Below, piece by piece: positions 1 through 5,597 of a DNA stretch of 9,933 nt; position 1 is the first letter of the stretch; each line of letters starts with the position of its first letter. The position numbers were made by a program, and so were the translations under genes. This stretch comes from an uncultured Bacillota bacterium (GTDB lineage Bacteria; Bacillota; Clostridia; Peptostreptococcales; Anaerovoracaceae). The stretch lies in NCBI GenBank assembly GCA_947302945.1, contig CAMYWZ010000020.1:1-9933 (forward strand), in the 5' to 3' direction. The notes under the pieces were generated by a model. The model made no database searches. It was given only the letters and a program-made list of their open reading frames with translations, and was not told where the DNA came from.

Positions 1-109
<109 letters not shown>

Positions 110-133
110 TTTTTTCTTTTTTGCGCTTCGTGC

Positions 134-162
134 TTTATGCAAGGGTGCTGTTGTGGTATACT
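134..162 (+). promoter_or_regulatory. Extended -10 promoter for the tmk operon
   Basis: TATACT at 157-162 is preceded by TGG (154-156), which gives an extended -10 element. A weak -35 match, TTTATG, sits 17 bases upstream at 134-139. The expected transcription start is about 168-170, on or next to the ATG at 170. The transcript would therefore have no room for a ribosome binding site. The assignment is inferred from consensus matching. Confidence 0.55.
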
Positions 163-169
163 GTTAGAA

Positions 170-379
170 ATGGACAGCTATCTTTTAAAACAGGTTTTCT
201 GGATACTTGCTGCGCTCCCGGTCTTCGTCCTCGGAGTCTTCCTTTTCGTGAGCCTCACAAAGACCGTCTATACCAGATATACGGAAGAGCAGAAGAAAAA
301 AGAAGAGAGCGCCGTTGAGGAAAAGAAGCGTCAGACGTTCGAGGAAAGCTACAGCAGAAGGAGAAGCGGGGGGATCTGA
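170..379 (+). CDS. Small single-pass membrane protein of unknown function (69 aa)
   Basis: I do not recognise the family. The protein has a short N-terminus, one hydrophobic segment at about residues 8-29 (FWILAALPVFVLGVFLFV) and a strongly charged Lys/Glu/Arg-rich tail from residue 31 to the end, probably helical. The layout suggests a membrane-anchored protein with its tail in the cytoplasm. The frame stays open upstream to 65, but that part overlaps the 5S gene, so ATG 170 is preferred. No Shine-Dalgarno sequence precedes it, and the promoter at 157-162 places the transcript start at about this codon, which suggests leaderless translation. Its TGA overlaps the tmk ATG by one base, so it is the first gene of the tmk-holB-ricT-trmN6 operon. 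B. subtilis has yaaQ and yaaR near tmk, but this protein does not resemble either. Confidence 0.65.
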   Translation: MDSYLLKQVFWILAALPVFVLGVFLFVSLTKTVYTRYTEEQKKKEESAVEEKKRQTFEESYSRRRSGGI

Positions 380-1014
380 TGTCCAGAGGGCTTTTTATAT
401 CATTCGAAGGGGCCGACGGAAGCGGGAAGAGCACACAGTACAGGATATTCGCGGAATATCTTAAGCAGCAGGGATATGACATTCTTCTCACCCGCGAGCC
501 TGGCGGAACTCCCATATCAGAATCGATCAGAAGTATAATACTCGATCCGGGCAACAAGGAGATGTCGGATATGACAGAAGCGCTGCTGTTTGCCGCAAGC
601 AGGGCGCAGCTCGTTTCGCAGGTCATAAAGCCGGCAGTAGAGCAGGGAAAGATAGTCCTCTGCGACCGCTTCATGGACTCATCCATAGCTTATCAGGGCT
701 ACGCAAGGGGCCTGGGGGACTGCGTGCGCGTCATAAATGAATACGCGGTGGAAGGAATGCAGCCGGACATCACGTTTTTCCTTGACCTTTCGCCCGAAGA
801 CGGAAGGAAGCGCAACAAGGCGGCCGGGAAAGCCGACAGGATGGAGCAGGAGGCCATTGAATTCCACGACAAGGTGTACAGGGCTTATCTGAGCCTCGCG
901 GAAATATACAAGGACCGTTTCGTAGTGATCGACGCGTCCGGCAGCGTTGAAGAAGTGCAGGAGAGGATCAGGAGGAGCTTCATTGAGCGTCAGAGCCTCA
1001 GATCTGAAAAATAA
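379..1014 (+). CDS. tmk: Thymidylate kinase (dTMP kinase)
   Basis: This cytoplasmic enzyme phosphorylates dTMP to dTDP with ATP, a required step of dTTP synthesis. The 211-aa length is normal for bacterial Tmk. Visible motifs are the P-loop GADGSGKST at residues 11-19, the TREPGG dTMP-binding motif at 38-43, the CDRF segment followed by SSIAYQG in the middle, and an Arg/Lys-rich LID region (GRKRNKAAGKADRM) that would cover the ATP. The ATG overlaps the stop of the 69-aa gene (TGATG), with a G-rich ribosome binding site at 368-374. The 3' end overlaps the holB start by 32 bases, so translation of the two is probably coupled. The tmk-holB pairing is common in Bacillota and links dTTP supply to replication. 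Confidence 0.97.
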   Translation: MSRGLFISFEGADGSGKSTQYRIFAEYLKQQGYDILLTREPGGTPISESIRSIILDPGNKEMSDMTEALLFAASRAQLVSQVIKPAVEQGKIVLCDRFMDSSIAYQGYARGLGDCVRVINEYAVEGMQPDITFFLDLSPEDGRKRNKAAGKADRMEQEAIEFHDKVYRAYLSLAEIYKDRFVVIDASGSVEEVQERIRRSFIERQSLRSEK

Positions 1015-1810
1015 CGTATACGTAGCGAAGCAGCTGGCCCTTACCGTTGAGAGCGGCAGGGTAGTGCACGCGTTCGCTTTCATAGGAGGAAGCGCGGAAG
1101 ACAGGGCAGAGATAGGCAGCTGGCTCGCGCAGTACCTTCTCTGCAGCTCGCCGGATCAGGGCCCCTGCGGAGAATGCCTTTCGTGCAGGAAATTCGCGCA
1201 TCAGAACCACGAAGACTTCATCAGGATAGGAAAACAGGACGGTAAAGAGTCCATAGTAAAGGACCAGATACTGGAGCTTATCGACAGGCTGTCGTTCAAG
1301 CCCTTCGGCGGCAGGTACGCAGTCCTGATCGAAGACGCGCAGCTGATGAATGCAGTCACGCAGAACAAGCTCCTCAAAACGCTGGAGGAGCCGGTCTCGG
1401 AGGCAGTGATGATACTGCTTTCGGAGACGGCGGACGGTCTTCTTCCGACTGTGCTCTCGCGCTGCAGCTGCTACTACCTCGAGTCTTCGGAAGCGGACAC
1501 TTTCGGCAAGGACGCGGATGCGGCAAGGGCGTATGCTAAGCTCATCGCGGAAGGCGCCCCGTTCTACAGAAAAAAAGCCGAACTGGCCGATATAATATCG
1601 GACAAAGATGGCGGAAGGGCCAGGGCCCTCGCTTTCCTGGACGTTCTTGAAGACGAACTGAGAAAGGATGCAGTGGCAGGTGCGGGCCGCGGTGCCGGCA
1701 ATACGGACAGGCAGACCAACGCCATCAGGCAGGCGGAGCTCTGCCGCAGATACTTGAAACAACTGCACAGCGTAGGATTCACCTTGAAACATATGTGCCT
1801 GCGCGTGTGA
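983..1810 (+). CDS. holB: DNA polymerase III subunit delta' (clamp loader)
   Basis: This is the delta' subunit of the clamp loader, which helps load the beta sliding clamp at primed DNA. The 275-aa product shows the delta'/DnaX-family pattern. A degenerate Walker A region lies at about 30-45 (HAFAFIGGSAEDRAE, without the usual GKT). A four-Cys zinc module follows, with Cys 54, 62, 65 and 68 (GPCGECLSC). Then come the IEDAQLMN Walker-B-like segment at 116-123, LLKTLEEP at 130-137, and the sensor-1 SRC motif at 159-161. I chose TTG 983 because GGAGGAG (971-977) lies 5 bases upstream and the family-like sequence begins just after it. An upstream start at 947 would add 12 unlikely residues and has no comparable site. 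The gene overlaps tmk by 32 bases and is followed by ricT after 15 bases. Confidence 0.93.
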   Translation: MSVRASDLKNNVYVAKQLALTVESGRVVHAFAFIGGSAEDRAEIGSWLAQYLLCSSPDQGPCGECLSCRKFAHQNHEDFIRIGKQDGKESIVKDQILELIDRLSFKPFGGRYAVLIEDAQLMNAVTQNKLLKTLEEPVSEAVMILLSETADGLLPTVLSRCSCYYLESSEADTFGKDADAARAYAKLIAEGAPFYRKKAELADIISDKDGGRARALAFLDVLEDELRKDAVAGAGRGAGNTDRQTNAIRQAELCRRYLKQLHSVGFTLKHMCLRV

Positions 1811-1825
1811 TACGGAGGATAAACG

Positions 1826-2755
1826 ATGATAAAAGTTATAGGCATAAAGTTCCGCCAGGGCGGCAAGCTGTACTACTTCGACCCGCTGGACTTTGAAGTA
1901 AAGTCTGGGGACAACGTCATAGTGGAAACAGCAAGGGGAGTAGAGTTCGGCACCGCCTCCGGAGACATAAAACTTGTGGAAGACAGCGAGGTCGTGCAGC
2001 CTCTTAAGCCCATAATAAGGATAGCGGACGAAAACGACAAAAAGGCCCACGCCGAGACCCTCAAAAGGCACGACGAAGCCATGCGCGTCTGCGAGGAAAA
2101 GATCGCAAAGCGCGGCCTTGAGATGAAGCTCATAGACGTGGAATACACCTTCGACAACAGCAAGGTCATCTTCTACTTCACTGCGGACGGAAGGGTCGAT
2201 TTCCGCGAGCTGGTCAAAGATCTTGCTTCCGCGTTCAGGATGCGCATAGAGCTCAGGCAGATAGGCGTAAGGGACGAGACCAAGATGATGGGCGGCATAG
2301 GCCCCTGCGGACGCGAGCTCTGCTGCCACAGCTGGCTTGACGATTTCGAGACAGTGTCGATCAAGATGGCCAAAGTCCAGAACCTTTCCTTAAATCCCAC
2401 CAAGATCTCGGGCATCTGCGGAAGGCTCATGTGCTGCCTGCAGTACGAGAACGACACCTATATCGCCCTCAAGAAAGGCATGCCGGATGTTGGTGAATAC
2501 GTAATGACCCCGGACGGACGCGCTGTCGTGGACGACGTGAACATCCTTCAGAGCAAGGTCAAGACAAGGCTGGTCCTCGACGAGGCATCGGAAGGCAAGC
2601 CTGAAAAGCTCTCATCCGAGTACTATCTCTACGACAAGGACGAGATCACCAGGGACCCCAAAAAGCGCGCCGCGAAGCATCAGGACCAGGCCCCGAAGAA
2701 CAAGAACAAAGAGGAAGAAGCCTCGGCAGCCGAACTTGCCGCACTGGAGGACTGA
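1826..2755 (+). CDS. ricT: PSP1-domain protein RicT (YaaT)
   Basis: The 309-aa protein belongs to the PSP1/RicT family. In B. subtilis, RicT acts with RicA and RicF in a complex carrying [4Fe-4S] clusters that promotes RNase Y-dependent mRNA maturation and affects sporulation, competence and biofilm formation. A PSP1 domain covers roughly residues 60-147. The conserved cysteines are present as CGRELCC (Cys 161, 166, 167) and CGRLMCC (Cys 198, 203, 204), the likely cluster ligands. The C-terminal tail from about residue 275 is Lys/Glu/Ala-rich and probably disordered. ATG 1826 has a GGAGG site (about 1814-1818) at good spacing. ricA and ricF homologues are not in this window. The holB-ricT order matches B. 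subtilis. Confidence 0.93.
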   Translation: MIKVIGIKFRQGGKLYYFDPLDFEVKSGDNVIVETARGVEFGTASGDIKLVEDSEVVQPLKPIIRIADENDKKAHAETLKRHDEAMRVCEEKIAKRGLEMKLIDVEYTFDNSKVIFYFTADGRVDFRELVKDLASAFRMRIELRQIGVRDETKMMGGIGPCGRELCCHSWLDDFETVSIKMAKVQNLSLNPTKISGICGRLMCCLQYENDTYIALKKGMPDVGEYVMTPDGRAVVDDVNILQSKVKTRLVLDEASEGKPEKLSSEYYLYDKDEITRDPKKRAAKHQDQAPKNKNKEEEASAAELAALED

Positions 2756-2756
2756 G

Positions 2757-3479
2757 TTGCCCTTAAGGACTGATGAGATAGGTTTCGGGGGCTTTAAGCT
2801 GCTGCAGGATACGGACGCTTACTGCTACGGTGTGGACGCTGTCCTGCTCGCGGATCTTGCCAAAGCGCGGAAAACGGACAACGTTCTGGACATGTGCTGC
2901 GGCAACGGGGCAGTCAGCCTCATAATAGAAGCTCTGTATTCCCCGCGCAGCATCACAGGCCTGGAAGTCCAGGCGGAAGCGGCGGATCTTGCGCGTCAAA
3001 GCATCAGGCTCAACGCTCTGGAGCATAAATGCAGCATCATCTGCGGCGACGCTAAGGACGCGGAGCACATCTTTTCACCCGGAAGCTTCAGCCTTGTGGT
3101 CTGCAATCCGCCGTATTTCGAGGCGGGAAGGGGAGTGTCCTCGGACGCGGATACAAAGCGTCTTGCAAGGCACGAAAGCACCGCCGGTATCGAAGATTTC
3201 ATTAAAGCGTCTGCTTACGTTCTTAAAAAGGGCGGAAGGCTGTGCCTTGTGCACAGGCCGGAAAGGCTTGCGGATATCATGTCCGCGGCAAGGCAGCATG
3301 GGCTGGAACCCAAGCTCATGCGCATGGTCGTGCCTCACAGCGGAGACGCTCCGAACCTGGTGCTGCTGCAGCTTGTGAAGGGCGGCGGCAAGGAGCTGAA
3401 GATACTTCCGGAACTTGCGGTCCGCACTAAGGACGGAGGCTATACGGAAGAACTTCAAAAGATCTACAGAAGACAATAA
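2757..3479 (+). CDS. trmN6: tRNA1(Val) adenine-N6-methyltransferase-like protein (TrmN6/YabB family)
   Basis: This is a class I SAM-dependent methyltransferase of the TrmN6 (E. coli YfiC, B. subtilis YabB) family. The E. coli member methylates A37 of tRNA1(Val). The 240-aa product starts with the family-like segment DEIGFGGFKLLQD. It has SAM motif I LDMCCGNGAVS at 44-54, an acidic GLEVQ loop at 68-72 and the N6-adenine catalytic motif NPPY at 117-120. TTG 2757 is the chosen start because GGAGG (2746-2750) lies 6 bases upstream and the sequence after it matches the family. An earlier TTG at 2736 lies inside ricT and has no good site. Only one base separates this gene from the ricT stop. It is the last gene of the operon. 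RNA substrate identity is inferred from the family. Confidence 0.88.
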   Translation: MPLRTDEIGFGGFKLLQDTDAYCYGVDAVLLADLAKARKTDNVLDMCCGNGAVSLIIEALYSPRSITGLEVQAEAADLARQSIRLNALEHKCSIICGDAKDAEHIFSPGSFSLVVCNPPYFEAGRGVSSDADTKRLARHESTAGIEDFIKASAYVLKKGGRLCLVHRPERLADIMSAARQHGLEPKLMRMVVPHSGDAPNLVLLQLVKGGGKELKILPELAVRTKDGGYTEELQKIYRRQ

Positions 3480-3508
3480 AAAAGGGCGCCGCGTGCGCCC
3501 TTTTTGTT
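3477..3508. terminator. Bidirectional intrinsic terminator between trmN6 and abrB
   Basis: GGGCGC (3484-3489) and GCGCCC (3495-3500) form a 6-bp GC stem with a 5-base loop (CGCGT). The stem is flanked by an A-run (3478-3483) on the left and TTTTTGTTTT on the right, and A:T pairs extend it. The element works in both directions and so serves both the tmk operon and the convergent abrB. It begins directly after the trmN6 TAA. Confidence 0.92.
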
Positions 3509-3517
3509 TTACGCTGT

Positions 3518-3763
3518 CTACTTGTAGTTCTGCATCTTCTTGAGGCACTTTTTGCAGACGTTCTTTCCTTCGATCTGGATGACGTCCGTAGCATCGTTGC
3601 AGAAAATGCATGCGGGCTGATACTTGCGAAGGATGATGTCGTTGCCTTCTACGAAGATCTCGATAGGATCGGTGTCCTTAAGATCGAATGTAGTGCGAAG
3701 CTCCTTGGGAATGACTATTCTTCCGAGCTGGTCCAGCTTCCTTACGATTCCTGTTGCTTTCAT
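3518..3763 (-). CDS. abrB: AbrB-family transition-state regulator with C-terminal Cys4 module
   Basis: The 81-aa DNA-binding protein has an N-terminal AbrB/SpoVT swapped-hairpin domain. Residues 1-47 (MKATGIVRKLDQLGRIVIPK onward, then the DPIEIFVEG and IILRKY segments) closely resemble B. subtilis AbrB. The C-terminal part differs from the Bacillus protein. It carries Cys 52, 55, 70 and 73 (CIFC and CKKC) spaced C-x2-C-x14-C-x2-C, as in a zinc-ribbon. AbrB proteins repress many post-exponential genes; the targets here are unknown. ATG 3763 has a strong AGGGGG site 5 bases upstream, and a good promoter lies at 3815-3842. Its position after and opposite to the tmk-holB-ricT-trmN6 operon matches the abrB locus of B. 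subtilis, which supports orthology. Confidence 0.93.
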   Translation of the reverse strand: MKATGIVRKLDQLGRIVIPKELRTTFDLKDTDPIEIFVEGNDIILRKYQPACIFCNDATDVIQIEGKNVCKKCLKKMQNYK

Positions 3764-3814
3764 TTTATCCCCCTGATAAATAAAGACGTTACAAATTTTT
3801 GACTATGTGAGATT

Positions 3815-3842
3815 ATTATATCAGTTTTAATAAATTAGTCAA
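3815..3842 (-). promoter_or_regulatory. abrB promoter, sigma-A type
   Basis: Read on the minus strand, TTGACT (3842-3837) and TATAAT (3820-3815) are separated by 16 bases, and TGA before the -10 gives an extended -10. The predicted start is about 3808, giving a leader of about 45 bases that includes the AGGGGG ribosome binding site. A 6-bp inverted repeat overlaps the -35. Confidence 0.85.
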
Positions 3843-3849
3843 TACTAAT
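3834..3849. repeat. Inverted repeat over the abrB -35 box, possible operator
   Basis: ATTAGT (3834-3839) and ACTAAT (3844-3849) form a perfect 6-bp inverted repeat with a CAAT spacer, overlapping the -35 hexamer of the abrB promoter. The position would suit a repressor, possibly AbrB itself, since AbrB autoregulates in B. subtilis. The DNA is very AT-rich, so a chance repeat is possible. Confidence 0.4.
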
Positions 3850-3882
3850 AAATATTGGATATTGAGCAAATTTACTGAATAA

Positions 3883-4227
3883 CTACTTCTTTTTTATCAG
3901 ACTGGTAAGGCTGGTGACGGCGTTTACGAAGCTGGTGGCTGCTTTAAGGGTGCCTTTGTTGGTATCGATGACTTCATTCACACCGGTAAGGGCAGCGGAT
4001 GCTTTGCTGACTACAGCCTTGGCTCATTCGGCTCAGTACTTTGCGACTCCCACGATCTTTTATACGTCATCCATGACCTGATCGACGTGCTTCATGGTGC
4101 TGGGGAGCGACTCCATGGCTTTTGCGGCCTTCGAGAGCACTATGATAAGATAGATAAGGGCGATGACGGCGACAATGATGAGGATGCCTTTAAGAAGAAC
4201 GTCCAGAGATATCGTTACGCTTGGCAT
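3883..4227 (-). pseudogene. Decayed gene for a small membrane protein (DUF948-like layout), three in-frame stops
   Basis: From ATG 4227, with a perfect AGGAGG (4240-4235) 7 bases upstream, the minus strand encodes 55 residues. They comprise a short N-terminus, a transmembrane segment at about residues 10-31 (VLLKGILIIVAVIALIYLII) and an amphipathic stretch. Translation then meets TAA at 4062-4060. The same frame continues with coding-like composition through TGA at 4035-4033 and TGA at 4026-4024, and on to TAG at 3885-3883. Without these stops the product would be 114 aa: a membrane anchor plus an Ala/Val/Thr-rich helical tail ending SLIKKK. This layout recalls DUF948 (YtxG-like) proteins, but the family call is tentative. 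No frameshift is needed. The upstream part could still make a 55-aa membrane peptide. A promoter candidate is at 4259-4287, and no terminator separates the gene from abrB. Confidence 0.75.
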
Positions 4228-4258
4228 TATGTTACCTCCTTTTTAGTACTTTTATTTA

Positions 4259-4287
4259 ATTATGCAACTTGCACCATGTTTTTACAA
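4259..4287 (-). promoter_or_regulatory. Promoter candidate for the decayed minus-strand gene
   Basis: On the minus strand, TTGTAA (4287-4282) and CATAAT (4264-4259) are 17 bases apart. The predicted start near 4252 leaves a short leader carrying the AGGAGG at 4240-4235. It is divergent from the murA promoter, with the two -35 boxes about 7 bases apart. The match is moderate. Confidence 0.5.
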
Positions 4288-4294
4288 GCGATTT

Positions 4295-4322
4295 TTGACA
4301 AATTAGATAAAAGTGATATAAT
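4295..4322 (+). promoter_or_regulatory. Consensus sigma-A promoter of murA, start at the ATG
   Basis: TTGACA (4295-4300) and TATAAT (4317-4322) are both perfect consensus hexamers with a 16-base spacer, and TGA (4314-4316) adds an extended -10. The expected transcription start is about 4327-4329, only 3-5 bases before the murA ATG at 4332. There is no ribosome binding site between promoter and gene. Confidence 0.9.
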
Positions 4323-4331
4323 ACAAATGTT

Positions 4332-5597
4332 ATGGCTAAATACATTGTTGAACGATCCGGACCTCTTCACGGAGAGGTCGAAATAAGCGGCGCGAAGAAT
4401 GCCGCCCTGCCCATACTCGCGGCAACAGTCCTCACCTCAGGTGTCTGCGAGATCTGCGACGTCCCCCGTCTTAAGGACATAGACGTCATGTGCAGGATAC
4501 TGCGGAGCCTCGGCGCCGAAGTCGAGGAGAACTGGGACACCCACGTCATACGCGTTGACGGCAGCGGCGTGGACGTCTCGGAGGTCCCGTACGATCTCGT
4601 CAAGCTGATGAGGGCGTCGATTTTTGTCATGGGCCCGCTTCTTGCAAGGCTCGGCAAGGCTTCGATAGCTCAGCCCGGAGGCTGCGCGATAGGGGACCGT
4701 CCCATAGACCTTCACACCAAGGGCCTCAAGACCCTCGGCGCAAGGGTGATCATGAGCGAAGGCCTTGTAAACGCAAGCGTGGACAGGCTCAAGGGCGCTC
4801 TTGTCTACCTGGACTTCCCAAGCGTAGGCGCAACGGAGAACATAATGATGGCCGCGTGCCTTGCAGGCGGCATCACTACCATTGAAAATGCCGCCGAAGA
4901 GCCGGAGATCGTAGACCTTGCGTCCTTCCTCAACAAGATGGGGGCCAAGATCAAGGGCGCCGGCACGGATACCATCAAGATAGAAGGCGTGCCGTCCCTG
5001 CACGGAGCAAGGCATGCCGTTATACCCGACAGGATAGAGACCGGTACCTTCATGGTAGCCGCGGCTATCACAAGGGGCAACGTCCTGATCAAAAACTGCC
5101 TTCCCGACCACGTAAGGCCCGTCATAGCCAAGCTCATAGAGTGCGGCGCAGTCGTTGAGGACGAGCTGGAAGGCCTCAGGGTCCGCGGAGACCTGGGAAA
5201 GCTTGTCGCAACCGATATCAAAACACTTCCGTATCCCGGATTTCCTACCGATATGCAGGCCCCGTTCATGGCGCTCCTTACCACAGTGTCCGGTGCCAGC
5301 ACCGTCATAGAGACCGTTTTCGAGAATCGCTTCATGCACGCCTCGGAGCTCTCCAGGATGGGCGCTAATATAAGGGTGGACGGCCGCGTGGCTTACGTCC
5401 CCGGGGACAAGAGGCCTCTTGTTGGAGCACCTGTGATCTCTACGGATCTGAGGGCCGGCGCGGCGCTTGTACTTGCAGGCCTTGTCGCGAAAGGCACCAC
5501 GGAAGTCTCTGAGATCTACCACATAGAGCGCGGCTACGAGAACTTCGTGGAAAAGCTTTCTGCCCTCGGTGCAAAGATCAGAAGGGAAGAGGATTGA
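4332..5597 (+). CDS. murA: UDP-N-acetylglucosamine 1-carboxyvinyltransferase
   Basis: This cytoplasmic enzyme transfers enolpyruvate from PEP to UDP-GlcNAc, the first committed step of peptidoglycan synthesis. The 421 aa is the normal length, and the family's start and end are both present. SGAKNAALP contains the conserved Lys22 and Asn23. The active-site Cys is Cys118 in QPGGCAIGDRPID, so it is the usual fosfomycin-sensitive type, not the Asp variant. Substrate-contact Arg94 lies in KLMRASI, the general-base Asp307 in GFPTDMQAP, and the later conserved DLRAGAALVLAG and IERGYENF segments are in place. ATG 4332 matches the family N-terminus, but it sits just downstream of a perfect promoter with no Shine-Dalgarno sequence. 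The gene overlaps the following traX-like gene by 4 bases. Bacillota often carry two murA paralogues; which one this is cannot be told here. Confidence 0.97.
   Translation: MAKYIVERSGPLHGEVEISGAKNAALPILAATVLTSGVCEICDVPRLKDIDVMCRILRSLGAEVEENWDTHVIRVDGSGVDVSEVPYDLVKLMRASIFVMGPLLARLGKASIAQPGGCAIGDRPIDLHTKGLKTLGARVIMSEGLVNASVDRLKGALVYLDFPSVGATENIMMAACLAGGITTIENAAEEPEIVDLASFLNKMGAKIKGAGTDTIKIEGVPSLHGARHAVIPDRIETGTFMVAAAITRGNVLIKNCLPDHVRPVIAKLIECGAVVEDELEGLRVRGDLGKLVATDIKTLPYPGFPTDMQAPFMALLTTVSGASTVIETVFENRFMHASELSRMGANIRVDGRVAYVPGDKRPLVGAPVISTDLRAGAALVLAGLVAKGTTEVSEIYHIERGYENFVEKLSALGAKIRREED

Noticed and set aside
998..2329. Long minus-strand open frame (443 codons) opposite holB and ricT
   Set aside because: It is antisense to two clear family proteins, its translation has no recognisable domain, and long antisense frames are expected from the G/C-rich third positions here.
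3764..4331. Possible riboswitch, small RNA or mobile element in the AT-rich stretch between abrB and murA
   Set aside because: The stretch is explained by the abrB promoter, the decayed gene and two divergent promoters. I saw no conserved riboswitch core, transposase remnant or terminal repeats.
4087..4386. Plus-strand open frame of 99 codons crossing the murA promoter
   Set aside because: It runs opposite the decayed membrane protein gene, through two promoters and into murA out of frame. There is no ribosome binding site and its composition is not coding-like.
4437..5522. Minus-strand open frame of 361 codons opposite murA
   Set aside because: It mirrors murA codon bias. There is no ribosome binding site, promoter or recognisable family.
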